A stretch of DNA of 64,000 nt from Tetradesmus obliquus (Eukaryota > Chlorophyta > Chlorophyceae > Sphaeropleales > Scenedesmaceae): NCBI GenBank assembly GCA_030272155.1, contig CP126196.1, forward strand, positions 4,774,501 to 4,838,500. Direction: 5' to 3'. Both the position numbers and the translations under genes were made by a program. Position 1 is the stretch's first letter. Each line of letters opens with the position of its first letter. Shown here piece after piece: positions 10,530-21,723 of the stretch. The notes beneath the pieces were generated by a model. That model had not been told where the DNA came from, ran no database searches, and saw only the letters and a program-made list of their open reading frames with translations.

Positions 10530-11398
10530 AGGGCCTGGTCCGCCATTGCAGGCCACCTGGAGCTCTCCCAGCAGCAGCTGGCCACACTAACAACCCTCAG
10601 CAGCAGCATGGCCGCAAGCATGGAGCCAATGTATGCAGCCATCGAGCAGGCTGCCAGGGACGGCCTGCTGGTTGCAGCGCAGCAGCAGCAGCAGCAGCAG
10701 CAGCAGGTGCTGCCGCAGCAGCAGCAGGCGCGCATGCATGCCGAGTCGATGCTGGTGCGGCAGCAGAGCCTGGCGCTGCTGCAGATGCAGGTCATAGGGC
10801 TGCAGGTGGGTGGGCTGTTGTGGGCGGCGCTGTTTACGCACCCGCACGAGCGGCTCTGCGCATACTGGTTGCGGTTGCATGGGCCTGGCCTGATATTCAC
10901 TTCCATACTGGTTGCGGTTGCACGGGCCTGATATTCACTTCATGGGCCTGGCCTGATATTCACTTCATGGGCCTGGCCTGATATTCACTTCATGGGCCTG
11001 GCCTGATATTCACTTCCAGGAACTTACAGGATGTGTATGCTGCGCCTGCAGATGGGATGCGGCCATCACCACGCTGAGCGTGCTGTGCCTTGCACCTGAC
11101 TTGCATTTCGAAGGCATTCACATGTGGCATTGTAGCTGTGTCTGAATGAAAGTGTGTGCTGCGCGTGCAGATGGGCATGCTGCATGCATCTACATGCGAT
11201 GATGTGGCTGTGTGCCTAGGATGTAACATGATGTGTGTGCCGTGCTTCCTGCAGATGGGCATCCTGGCCATCAACACGCTCAGCGTGCGCCAGATGGCGC
11301 TGCTGCAGGCGCTGTCCTACCCCTGGTGCCCGCGCATCGACCTGGTGCTGTCAGGCCTGCAGCAGCAGCAGCCCCAGCAGCAGCAGCCTGACCAGTAA
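8393..11398 (+). CDS. Uncharacterised Gln-rich helical protein
   Basis: Exons 8393-8524, 8623-8669, 8979-9255, 9533-10050, 10532-10805 and 11255-11398 join without a phase conflict into 463 codons. I do not recognise the family. The start (MGSQSKSKAMSQ, then a Lys-rich stretch and VAAIVEALERDRDRLKHKAE) looks like a short basic region with a coiled coil. It loosely recalls a bZIP but lacks the Asn-x7-Arg signature. The middle has Gln-rich helices, a Ser/Ala/Gln low-complexity stretch and a hydrophobic block (LHFVALLMTLMLW). The end is helical (MGILAINTLSVRQMALLQAL) with a poly-Gln tail. Exon 5 follows a CTG-repeat acceptor. The exon 4 donor edge and the exon 6 acceptor edge are both echoed in introns. 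The exon 5 donor could instead be at 10790. Confidence 0.6.
8698..8734 (+). repeat. (CAG)n tract in intron 2 of the Gln-rich gene
   Basis: About 12 uninterrupted CAG units lie shortly after the exon 2 donor. Confidence 0.9.
10118..10290 (+). repeat. Two echoes of the exon 4 donor edge (Gln-rich gene)
   Basis: The exon 4 end (LETGEMSLPPQE, donor gtgagt) recurs at about 10118-10166 (LETGETFLLPQE, donor gtgagt) and 10231-10290 (AIHNRNLDAGETLPPKE, donor gtaaat). Both copies keep plausible donors in the same phase, so alternative 5' splice sites are possible. Confidence 0.85.
10469..10531 (+). repeat. (CTG)n tract forming the exon 5 acceptor
   Basis: A run of about 20 CTG units ends in CAG exactly at the inferred start of exon 5 (10532). 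The triplet run therefore takes the place of an ordinary pyrimidine tract. Confidence 0.9.
10877..11016 (+). repeat. 25-bp minisatellite, about five units
   Basis: Units of the form catgggcctggcctgatatt followed by cactt repeat in the last intron of the Gln-rich gene. The first two units are variants flanked by ggttgcggttg. Confidence 0.9.
11041..11205 (+). repeat. Two echoes of the exon 6 acceptor edge
   Basis: gcagatgggatgcgg (about 11048) and gcagatgggcatgctg (about 11168) resemble the true acceptor gcagatgggcatcctg at 11251. They are spaced roughly 85-120 bp and keep AG acceptors. Confidence 0.6.
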
Positions 11399-11597
11399 GC
11401 AGCAGCTGCTGCAGCTTGGGGCGCCGACCTGGTACTGTCCGGCCTGCAGCAGCAGCAGCAGCAACCTGTCTAGCTCCTGAAACCCTAGCTGAACCTTTTG
11501 CTTGCACACAAACTCTGGCGAGCATGTAAATGCATCATGGCTAGACCCTACAGCCCATACGGTTGTGCATCGGCCCGGTGCTGGCACGCCTGCAGGT

Positions 11598-11636
<39 letters not shown>

Positions 11637-14214
11637 TGGCTACTTCAAACAGGTGGCCCCGCCTGCTGTGCTCTGGTTTGTTCAGAGTGAAGTGCTGCAG
11701 CTGGAGACGATAGCCAGCACCAGAAAAGCAGCAGTAATCGACTGAAATAACGTTGCTATGTTCATTGCTGAGTTGTCATGTCGCAAATATCATGTTTGAG
11801 AACTTGGTGGTGACCAGGCGGGCGGGGAGGGTGCTGTGTGTCGACGGTGCCCTCTCAAACTTTTACAAAAGCTGCATTACGTGCAGAATGGGTGTTCTCT
11901 GTGCCTGGTTATGTGAAGTTGCCGTGTGCATAGTTTGCATTCTGTTACTGGTCTTGAGTTGCCTGGTTCCACCTGAACTGGTATGGTGTGAAACACACTG
12001 CATGTTGTCAGGCATGGTGAGCTAGCTGGCTGCGGTGGACTTGCAACGTACGCTCACTGCATGTTTTGTCAGTCATCAGTCATATCTCAAGGACTGCCTG
12101 CTCTGTGATTGACATCATGCACAGTACTGGCAGTTCAAATTGGTGATTGCGGCTAGGGATTTGAGGCGCGCTGTGGAATGCTGCGGGCCATGCACATGAA
12201 GTGAGGAAACCGCATGCTGGTGTTGATGACGCAAGAATGGCATGCGACAACATTGCTGTGTATGCATTCAGGTAGTTTGCGCAAAGTGCACAGGCGGGCA
12301 AGGAAATGAAAGGAGTTAGTGTTGTCACATTCAGAGCTTTGCGCATTCGGTGGGTTTGGTGGGGTTGAGGGTGGGGTGGGGGGCAATGACAGGATAATGC
12401 AGCACATATCTTGGTTTGACCCCATTCCAAATTAGCACTTCAGCTTGTTGTGTTGACCGCAGGCCCAGCACGTGCTGCATGTCAAGACTTGACTCGCCAC
12501 TTATTGTGCCGCAGTGGATTCCAGCGCCATGTACTGTCGGGTACTGTCGGTACATCGTGCATTACTTTGCGGTTGGGTTGGTTTGAGCAGTGCGGCTTGC
12601 ATGTGGGCGGTGAGTGGGGTTGCGGGTGGAGAGCCGTCAGGGCAGAGGCTGGGTGTGTTGTCTTAATCGAATTAGCACTGTATGAATGCAGCTCAATTAC
12701 TGCTCTAGGCTGCACTGCGCCCTGCAATGACTAAGCTTCGTTTGCGCAGGACATAGCGTTCGCGGTTGCGTCACAAGGCGCATGCACATGCTGGTTTGTT
12801 TACCTCTGCAGAGGCGCAGCTGTGCCAATGCGGTGCAGTGCTTGCTCGGCAACAAGCAAGTTGCAGTACGCCAGCGCGGCCCTGGCTGATCATTTGTGGC
12901 CTTGCCTATCAATTTCTGGGCCGCGGCGCAGCGGCCGTTGTACACCTTTGCCTGTATGTGCATTGCAAGAATGGGTGGAGTCTAGCCCCTGCCACCTGCT
13001 GACAGCAGGCAGCACAAAGTAATCGAGTGGGAATGTGGACCTGGATGTGTCGCTGTCGTTGGTGCACACTATGGGTCGCTTGTACACCTTTGTCTGCTTG
13101 CATGCTTTTGGATGCTGATGTGCCAGGTTCGGTGCAGGATGTCTATCATGTACAAAGGTTAGCAGCATGTGAATACTCTCTGCGCATGCAGCATTTGTGA
13201 ACATGTGATGCATCCATAGTCACTATGTATATATAAGCAAGTTGCTGGAGCCGGAGGGGTTTGCTCAGACTTGCGGGGCGTATTCCAGGTCAATAGGTCA
13301 TGCGATGCTGGCACTGCTGGGACCACAGGCTGTTCCTGCAGTTCAATACATATGCACACAGACAAACAAACAATATTGTGCTCTTCTTGCAAAGAAGCCC
13401 TCTAAGTGGAGGACTCGGTTGTGGCACGTAGGACCATGTGTACTGCCACTGACGTAGACGCTGCTGCTTACGGGGTGCTTGTACATGCTTGGCATCTTTG
13501 CAGTCAATTTAGAGATGCAAATACGTTGACGTGGCTGTGTCACACAGCCACGGTGTCTCGTGCAACAGGGGCCCTGCCATGGTGACTGCTCTGTAACCAC
13601 CGGATGCCGTTGTTTTGTACATGGGATGAAGATCACATGCTGTATATACGTGAGGGCATGGGGCCCAGCCTGTGCGCGTTGTGTGCACTGTAACCTACCT
13701 TGAGCTGCATGCTGCTCAGTGCTGGCGTGGTGCTGCTGGCTGATAATGACCCAACCAGCCCAAGTCACCTGTCTCAAGAACCACCATTCGTTCAACGGCG
13801 GACCCGTGAATCGTACATCAGCATCTGAATGCTGACTGATTGAGGATCGAAGCAAGTACTGGTGCAGATAGTCCTTGGTGTGATGACTGTCGAGCTCCTA
13901 CCGTTGACGCACCCACAACACAACACCAGCGCGGCTGCAGCTGCGTAAACTTATTACTGAGTAGGCTATAACGACATCCACCGATTCAGACCAGCACGAC
14001 AGCGCGCAACAACGTGCTTGGTCGAGTGTCACAAAGCCCTAGTCCTCACGTGGCTTGTATCCTCTACAAGGGCTGCATGGGGTGTGAAGCTTCCCTCCAT
14101 TGCCACTTTTTATCGGATTCTTGTACTGTTCCACCAAGAACAGCACCGCTACAGTTCGTATCCTTCCAGCAGCAGCTGCAACCCCTCTTGTTCAATTCAC
14201 CTTCGACAGCTCAG
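11399..14214. other. Long intergenic region
   Basis: It begins with a decayed echo of the preceding gene's last exon (about 11400-11480, cctggtactgtccggcctgc then poly-Gln codons) and a CAG run at 11599-11635. From 11,700 to 13,900 I found no conserved exon, RNA gene or mobile element on either strand. Confidence 0.5.
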
Positions 14215-14615
14215 GTGAGGATATATGTGGCTAGAGAATATGTTCAACGTTGAATTAACATGAGCTATATGCGTAGCTGCCAGAAGCCATCAGACATGCC
14301 ACCAACAAAGTTCACGTATGCTAGGGCTTCTGGTGCCTTCACCCGCAAATGGCATTGCACACGCATACTTCGCTGTCCGGAGTCATTTCATGTGCTTGCA
14401 TCGCCCATGCCAGCCAGATCACTTCCTGTTAGCAAGCCACATGGCCCACATGCTAGTCATGTCGCCTCGTGCTCGAGCCGCACATGATCTCTCTGTGCTC
14501 TGTGCTTGTCCTCTATACCCAATTCGATACCGTAATCGCGCTTCCTCTGTTCCGACAGTTAGGGCTGTTCCGCACTCGCTGAGCTGCACGCTGTTTGCTT
14601 GTGTCTCCGCTACAG
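14215..14615 (+). other. Probable 5' UTR intron of glutamine synthetase
   Basis: A good donor (tcag|gtgagg at 14215) and acceptor (ctacag ending 14615) bracket sequence without the start codon, with a short leader to the ATG at 14634. Inferred from splice-site quality only. Confidence 0.4.
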
Positions 14616-14633
14616 GCAACAGCCAGCTGCAAG

Positions 14634-15024
14634 ATGTCTGGACCTAAGGTATACGGCCCCACAGGTAAGCTCTCCGTCCTGCGCAGCAAGCGCAGCGCAG
14701 CTCAGCCCAGCAGCAGCTGATCGGTGTCGGGGTGTTCTGCTGCGCAGGCAAGGTCGAGCCTTTCCTGGACCATGGCATCACCAGGCACTACCTGTCCACC
14801 ATCCCCGACCAGCAGGGCAAGATCATCGCCGAGTACGTTTGGATTGGTGGCACGGGCCAGGACCTTCGCTCCAAGAGCCGCACGCTGAGCAAGATGCCAG
14901 AGAAGCCCGAGGACTTGCCCCACTGGAACTACGATGGCTCCTCCACGGGCCAGGCTCCGGGCACCGACTCCGAGGTGTACATCATCCCAAGGGCCATCTT
15001 CAGGTGCGCTGCTGCTGGCGCTGG

Positions 15025-15060
<36 letters not shown>

Positions 15061-16495
15061 ACATGCTGCTGTTGCTGCTGCAACATCAGGTGCAGCACAC
15101 CCAGGCCCAGGCAGCAACGTGCAGCAAGTATGCTGGTTTGAAGCAAGCAATTGACAGGCAGTGTAAAGCAGCAGCAACAGCATATGCAGGGGCAGTCATT
15201 GCAGCAGTTGATCAGCAACCGACTCGCAGTTGACCCACCAGCGCCAACTGCGCCACACCACTTGCGCGCGTTAGCAGCAGCAAGCAGCCACGCAAGCTGC
15301 CAACCCATTACCCTATCTGTTTTTTAATTCATGTGCTGGTGTGCTGTGGATCATCAATCATTGGTGCTGTGCGACACCAGCAAGTCTCAAACCCTAAAGT
15401 TAACAACCCTACCACCCTTCGCACCTGCTGCGACAACAGGCACCCCTTTTGCATTGCATGGGCGACAACATCCTCGTGCTGTGCGACGCCCCTGAACTTC
15501 GTTTGAACCCAAAATATGTTGTGTAAACCCTCTGCACCTGCTGCCTAAACCCTGCTGCCGCAGGGACCCCTTCCGCATGGGCGACAACATCCTCGTGCTG
15601 TGCGACACCTACGAGCCACCTCGTGCCGGGCCTGACGGCACCATCGAGGCGCCCAAGCCCATCCCCACCAACTCGCGCTACGCCTGCGCGGCTGTCATGG
15701 AGAAGGCCAAGGACGAGGAGCCCTGGTGGGTGGCTGCTGCTGCTGTGGGTGGCGTGTGTGCTAAACTGCGTGTTGTTGTGGCTAAAATGCTTGCTGTTGG
15801 TTTGCGGTGGTGTTGCAGAAGGCCAAGGACGAGGAGCCCTGGCGGGTGGCTGCTGCTGCTGTGGGTGGCGTGTGTGCCAAACTGCTTGTTGTGCGTGTAC
15901 TGCCTTGCTTGCTTGCTTGCGGCAGTCATGGACAAGGCCAAGGACAAGGAGTCCTGGGGGGCCACTGCTGCTGCTGCTGCTGTGGGCGGCCTATTCAACA
16001 AAGTGCTTGTCCTGGGTGGACTCACCTGCTTGCTTGCTCACTGCCTGCTGCACTGCTTGAACCTGTGCCTGTACATTTGGGCTGCTCTGCGCTGCGCAGC
16101 TTTGGCATTGAGCAGGAGTACACGCTGCTCCTTTCGAACCGCACCGACTGACTGCTCCATCCGCTGCACCGTGCCATCTCACTGCTGCCGCAGGTTTGGC
16201 ATCGAGCAGGAGTACACGCTGCTCAACGCACTCACCAAGTGGCCGCTGGGCTGGCCAGACAACGGGTACCCCGCGCCCCAGGTGCGCCTCGCTGCTGCTC
16301 TTCTGCTTGCTTGCTCGCGCGCGGTCCTGCTGCTCTTGAGCATTATGAACCACACCTGTGCCAGCTGTTGTCAACCTCTGCTTGCACGCGGCGCAATGTT
16401 TGTAAAGGTTGCTCGTTTACACCAGAATACTGCATCCAAATCTACAAGTCAACCCCCTGCCCACTTGTTGGACAACCGTGTGACGGCTCAGGCTT

Positions 16496-16527
<32 letters not shown>

Positions 16528-18278
16528 CCCGCAGGGCCCCTACTACTTAGCCGGTTGTTGGTTGCGCCCCTCTCTAAGGTTGTGGCTGCTGATTGTCGTT
16601 TCTTATGTGCAGGGCCCCTACTACTGCTCTGCCGGGGCCGGCTGCGCCATTGGGCGGGACCTGGCTGACGTGCACTACAAGATGTGCCTGTACGCGGGCA
16701 TCAACATCAGCGGCGTGAACGCGGAGGTCATGCCCTCGCAGTGGGAGTACCAGGTAAGGCATGCTGCTGCTTGTGTCTAGCCTGCTTCTGCTGAATTGTG
16801 ACGCGAAGTGAGTTCTGATGGGGCTGCGGTTCCTGCAGTTTGTATCTTTCATGCTGTGTTGAGCGTCGTGTGGAAACTGCAGAAGGCTGCAGGGATATGT
16901 GCCGTCTGCTGTGTGCCCTCTATGTGCAATCAGATACATGGAGTCTGCTCTGCTGCGCTGAGGCTTGGGCAAGGTGAATCCTGCGAGTGCATCTGCGCCA
17001 GGGGAAATGAGAGAAACAGTGCATTTAATCTGATTGACCTCTCGCGCTGACCCCCTGTTGTGCTGCGCCTGCTGTTGCGCCAGGTGGGCCCCTGTCTGGG
17101 AATGGATGGCGGCGACCACATGTGGATGTCGCGCTACATCCTGTACCGCCTGGCTGAGAGCTACAACGTGGAGGTCACCTTTGACCCCAAGCCCATCCCA
17201 GGTGGGGTTCAAGGCTGCTTGGGTTTTGTGCTCTTTTGAAGCTAGAGTGTTTAGGGTTTTCAGATGTGTGCCTGCTGAGAGCTGCAATGTGGAGGCCATC
17301 TTCGACCCCAAGCCCATCCCAGGTGGGGTTCAAGGCTGCTAGGTTTCATGACTTCCGAAGCTAGAGTGTTTTGGGTTTCAGATGTGTGCCTGCTGAGAGC
17401 TACAACGTGGAGGCCATCTTCGACCCCAAGCCCATCCCAGGTGGGGGTCAAGGCTTTGAAAGGGTTTGAGGTTTGAAAGCTAACGAGTGTGCGTCTCATT
17501 TTGATATGCCTGCCGAGTCAAGTCAAGCGCAACCCAGGTGGGGCTTCAGGCTTTTGCTGTTAAAAAGAGATCAATGCCAAACGACATTTGACAGGCAACA
17601 GCTGGCTCGCTACATGTATAACATGCTGTGCTCTGCCGCCGCTGCTGCAGGCGACTGGAACGGCGCGGGCGGCCACGTCAACTACTCCAACAATGCCACG
17701 CGCGCCGCGGGCACGGGCTGGGACGCGATTCAGGCGCAGATCGCCAAGCTGGAGAAGCGCCATGCCTTCCACATCGCGCAGTACGGCGAGGTGCGCACCG
17801 GTCATTCGTAAAGCTTTTTCCGGTGCATGTGAACTTGGTGTTGGGTCTCTCAGTGTCGTTGCCTAGCATATCGCGCAGCGCATTACAGCAAGGTGAAGAG
17901 CTTGCTTGTGTCTGTAGTTACAAATAGCCACATCAAAGATCCCTGTCTCAAGTCTTACAAGTCCACCAGGTGGGGCAATGGCAAAACTGTGCATGCAACC
18001 CCTCATGGTCAACTCGCGTTCTTATGTGCATGACCCTCATCTCAGCTCCTGCTGCTGCCGATTGCCCGCAGGGCAACGAGCGCCGGCTGACCGGCAAGCA
18101 CGAGACCTCCTCCATGCAAGACTTCTCCTGGGGCGTGGCCAACCGCGGCTGCAGCGTGCGCGTGGGCCGCACTGTGCCCATGGACAAGTGCGGCTACTAC
18201 GAGGACAGGCGGCCCGCAAGCAACCTGGACCCATACGTGGTGTGCAAGCTGCTGGTGGAGACCACGCTGCTGATGTGA
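14634..18278 (+). CDS. GLN1: Glutamine synthetase, cytosolic (GS1 type)
   Basis: Eight exons, 14634-14664, 14748-15003, 15564-15725, 16194-16281, 16613-16753, 17084-17201, 17651-17790 and 18072-18278, join exactly into 380 codons, about the length of algal and plant GS1. The enzyme makes glutamine from glutamate, ammonia and ATP. Visible signatures are [50 protein letters not shown], the ATP-binding [17 protein letters not shown] and [13 protein letters not shown] with its catalytic-site Arg. There is no transit peptide ahead of the fold, so it should be cytosolic. Introns 2, 3, 4 and 6 and the 3' flank hold copies of adjoining exon edges, several with intact splice sites. The ATG used is the first in the leader. 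Confidence 0.95.
15444..15491 (+). repeat. Echo of the GS exon 3 acceptor edge
   Basis: catgggcgacaacatcctcg and the following tgctgtgcgac copy the start of exon 3 upstream in intron 2, but the preceding acceptor is degraded (gcattg). A shorter trace is at about 15360-15378. Confidence 0.85.
15817..15995 (+). repeat. Two echoes of the GS exon 3 donor edge
   Basis: Copies of aaggccaaggacgaggagcc with following intron sequence (gtggctgctgctgctgtggg) start at about 15819 and 15934. In the copies the donor gtgggt has become gcgggt or ggggcc, so it is weakened or lost. Confidence 0.85.
16092..16150 (+). repeat. Echo of the GS exon 4 acceptor edge
   Basis: cgcagctttggcattgagca and following bases copy exon 4 ([10 protein letters not shown]) about 97 bp upstream. 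It keeps an AG acceptor and runs into a stop. Using it would change the reading. Confidence 0.85.
16530..16556 (+). repeat. Echo of the GS exon 5 acceptor edge with in-frame stop
   Basis: cgcagggcccctactactta copies the exon 5 start (GPYYC) but reads GPYY then stop. It carries a strong acceptor after a CTG run, which makes it a candidate decoy or nonsense splice site. Confidence 0.8.
17268..17460 (+). repeat. Two echoes of the GS exon 6 donor edge
   Basis: Copies of the exon end ([13 protein letters not shown] with gtgggg donor) lie about 120 and 239 bp downstream of the true one, each with following intron sequence. A third, decayed, is near 17508-17555. Both main copies keep the donor. Confidence 0.9.
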
Positions 18279-20353
18279 GGCGGCTGTTGCATGCTGCTGC
18301 TGTTGGTGTAGCGGCTGATGACAGGCTGGCTGCTGCTGTGAGCAGGTATGGCAGCTGCTGATGTGACGCGGCTGCTGCTGTTGTTTGGGACAGCGGCAGC
18401 GGCTGGTGTAAGCGATGGCTGCTGTTGTGAGCCGCGCTGTGTGCGGCGTGCACTGTTAGGAGTGGCGAGCTCCTTCACTTCCGGGTTGCTGTGCAGCTCA
18501 AAAAATGGACAGGAAAGAACGGGCGGTTGCTGCGATCCGCGGCAGACATCTCTTGTGGCCGAAGGGGCGAATGCGTCTGCTGCTTTGGAGCTGGTCTGCT
18601 GTGCATTTGCAGCGTGTGCGTGCACCAGCGCGAGCGCTGCTGCGACACAGCGTGCAAGGTGTTGGCGGCTGGGTGTATGTACTGTACAAAACTTGTCTGC
18701 ATGTTGCCGGAAACACGGAACACACGCTGCACCTGCAGAAGCATGTGTCGGCGTGTTTTGGTGGAGCATGGATGTACCAGTCATGGCTGTAAGTGTTTTG
18801 TGCTGAATATAGGGCGTTGGCCTGCTGCTGCACTGCATCGAGGCAGTTTGACCTGTGCAGCTGCTGCTGTAGTCCTTTGGGCAGGGTTACCTGACGCGCC
18901 CCTGCAACAGCAAATGTTCTACTATGCTACGATGTACTTTGGTCGTTTGTCTGTATGTGTTGTACCACACTGTGGTTGTCTTCTGTAATTATCTGGTCGC
19001 ATGGGCTCACCCCTCAGGCAATGGCTGTCAAAAGGCGCTGTGTGTTGCTGAAGGCTGCTGCTGCGCTGTCTGCAGTATTCACAGCCCGTGCCATTACTGG
19101 CAACTGCTGTGTGTTGACCGACTGCACGCTCCATGAACGCAGATTGCTGGTTCTTTGAGCCTCCCATGCTGTGCACATACTGCAGTTGTAGTTGAGTTGC
19201 TCCGCGCACATCGCACATCAGCACTGGGGGTGCCACCAGCAACACAGCACAAGTGAATGAATGATTGCCACACTGTTGCGGCATTGTAAGAGGACTGATA
19301 TCTCAGAGGTACATGCTGCAGATGAAGTGATCACTGGCATCAAGCCAGAGGACTCTGGGCTGGACACGTGAACATCATGCCGATGCTTCCGGACCAACAG
19401 TGAATGACTGGAAGGCGCGACATGCCCGAGCTCAGTGAGCCTGTCAGCGTAGGAGCTGAGCTGAAATCGGCCTGCTAGGGTTGTCTGGCGCGGCGCTAGT
19501 GTGCAAGTTCCGGACATTGTGCATGAAGCTTCCAAAAAGAATAAAAGTAAACGTAAAAGTTACTTTCATGACATTTTATCACCCTTCACTTCGTAAGCTC
19601 GCTGTGCCTGGCCGATGCCTGAACAGTTCAAGTGAACCTGTCATACCATTGCTGCTTACGCTGTACAAATCTCTGCGAAAGTTTATGCAACCGTCAAACG
19701 ACAAGTAGACACTTCTACCTGCAACTTATTCCCTCATAGTTTGGCCCAGGTGCAGCAGAACATAGACGAGTGCTTCATGAACGTTTGCTGCTAAAGCATC
19801 GCTGCTTCACGCTCGTAGCAGCAAATGAGACACACAAACATCCATTAGGTACGAGTATATTATTTTATCGTTTCTCTCATGATGCGTCCCAGTGATGCAA
19901 CGTAGTGATACATGCATCTGTTTTGGCAACTCGTGCCATAGCAGCAGCTGACACTGGCTTTCATCCTTTCCTCGCAGGTGTAAACACAAGCTTCAAGTCT
20001 ACTTTCATACTTTATCGCTACACAGGGCGTTGTGCTGGAACCTGTAAGTAGACCTCAGCCCGATGCAGCAGTAGCTGTACAGTGTAGTACACAGTAGCAA
20101 AGCATCATGCCATGACACCATGATGGTGTCTGCCTCAGTTCCTGCCATGCTGCAGAGTACAATGTCAATAGCATTGAGTAATTTGCACATCTGCCGGGAG
20201 AACTTCGTTCTTGTCTATGAGCAGAAGGCATAGCAGCTGCCAAGCTGCTGCTGCAGCAGGTGCAGTAGTGCCTCGTACTTCCTGTTGGCTGCCAATTTGA
20301 CTGCTGTTGCTGGTTTCTGCTGGATGTTGCTTCAGGTGGACCTGGAAGGAGAA
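18279..20353. other. GS 3' flank and intergenic region
   Basis: The first 150 bases repeat the stop-codon edge of GS in decayed form (ctgatgtgacgcggctgctg near 18358). Beyond that no conserved exon or RNA gene is seen on either strand. Confidence 0.5.
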
Positions 20354-21611
20354 ATGAAGGATAGCTCAGCCTCCCCCTCTGCGATGGTCAGGCAGCCCTT
20401 GGCGCCCCATGCTGGCAACATTTCCGGCAAACTCCAGACCAGTGTGCTTCCCAAAGGTGGTGACAACCTCCACAAAACACTAAATGGTGAGAGAGACCGC
20501 GCAATGCATCAATGTCAGGCAGGGAAGCTGTTATATGCAGCTCAGCCATAACATTCCCACGACAGCTGCTCAGAATTCAGCAAGCTCATGTCACTTGCTG
20601 GATGGCCTGACAGGCACTGAGCCTCGGAGCCAGCACTGAGCAGGGGCAGTACGTGCACAGTACAAACTCAGAGTCTGGTCCCTGCTGGCAGTTTCATGCA
20701 GCTAGCACAGTTTGCGCATTGCAGGCTAAGAGCACGCCAAGTGCAGCACTGCGTTTGCGGCAAGTAACTACGACTGATACAGGATTGTCATGGCGCTGCT
20801 GCTGCTGCTGCAACTGCCACCGCATGCAGGAGGCCGGACTGCGAGTGCTGACATGCTCCTGAGTTCTGTCAAGAACGCTGCAGCACAGCCGCCAAGCGAA
20901 CGTAAGCTCACCGCTGGCAAGGCGGCACCTAAGCACACCCGCGTGTGCGACATTTCAATGTTCACATCGCCGCCATTCCTGTACAATCAGCCCGAGGAGA
21001 CGACGCCAGCAGCTAGCAGCATCAGCGGCAGCGTTGGTGGCAGCACAAGCGCCAGCACCAACACTGTGCTGCACGCAGCAGAGTGTGACGAGTACAATGA
21101 CAAATATGAGGAGGCAGCAACAGCTTTTGCGCCCGCAGGGGCAGGCAGCCTAGCTCACGCGTTGCTCACCAAAAATGGCGGCAAGGGCGGCAGGCGCGGC
21201 CGCCAGCACGGCAGGCAAGCCAACACAGGCAGCAGGCTGCGGCAGACAGCACTACCAAGTGGCAACCGCAAGCGGCCAGCAGCTGGCAGCTCTGCGGCTG
21301 CACCAATGCACAAGCAGCACCAGACAGCAGCAACCACGGCCCGCGGGCGCGTGATCCAGCAGCAGCGGGCGGCGCGAAATGCAGAAGCAGCAGCAGCCAA
21401 AGCAGCAGCAGCAGATGCAGCAGCAGCCGCAGCAGCAGCAGCAGCAGCAGCAGTAGCAGCAGCAGCAGGACCTCTGCTTGAAGCAGCAGCAGCAGCAGAA
21501 GCGTCAGAAGCAGCAGCGACAGCACTGCTGCTGCTGGCAGCAATGCCAGTGGCACCAAAGAAGCGCTGGGTGTACCTGTGGAAGGCACAAGACAACCAGC
21601 AGCAGCACTGA
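20354..21611 (+). CDS. Uncharacterised Ala-rich basic protein
   Basis: Two exons, 20354-20486 and 20830-21611, join in phase (AATG|gtgaga to gcatgcag|GA) into 304 codons. I do not recognise the family. The first half is polar (MKDSSASPSAMVRQPLAPHA, then SVKNAAAQPPSERKLTAGKA and a Ser/Thr-rich part). The middle is Gly/Arg/Lys-rich (GGKGGRRGRQHGRQ, GNRKRP) and may be a nuclear-type basic region. Poly-Ala made by a GCA-repeat tract follows, then a short aromatic end, KKRWVYLWKAQDNQQQH. The sequence before 20354 stays open with an acceptor-like ttcag at 20334, so the true start may be further upstream. An opposing Ala/Leu-rich frame exists but lacks splice signals. Confidence 0.45.
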
Positions 21612-21685
21612 GAAGGTGGTGGCAGCCTGCTGCAGCCTGCGGGAGTCCAGGTGCTGCCAGTGGTTGTAGCGCTGCTTGCCAGCAA

Positions 21686-21723
<38 letters not shown>

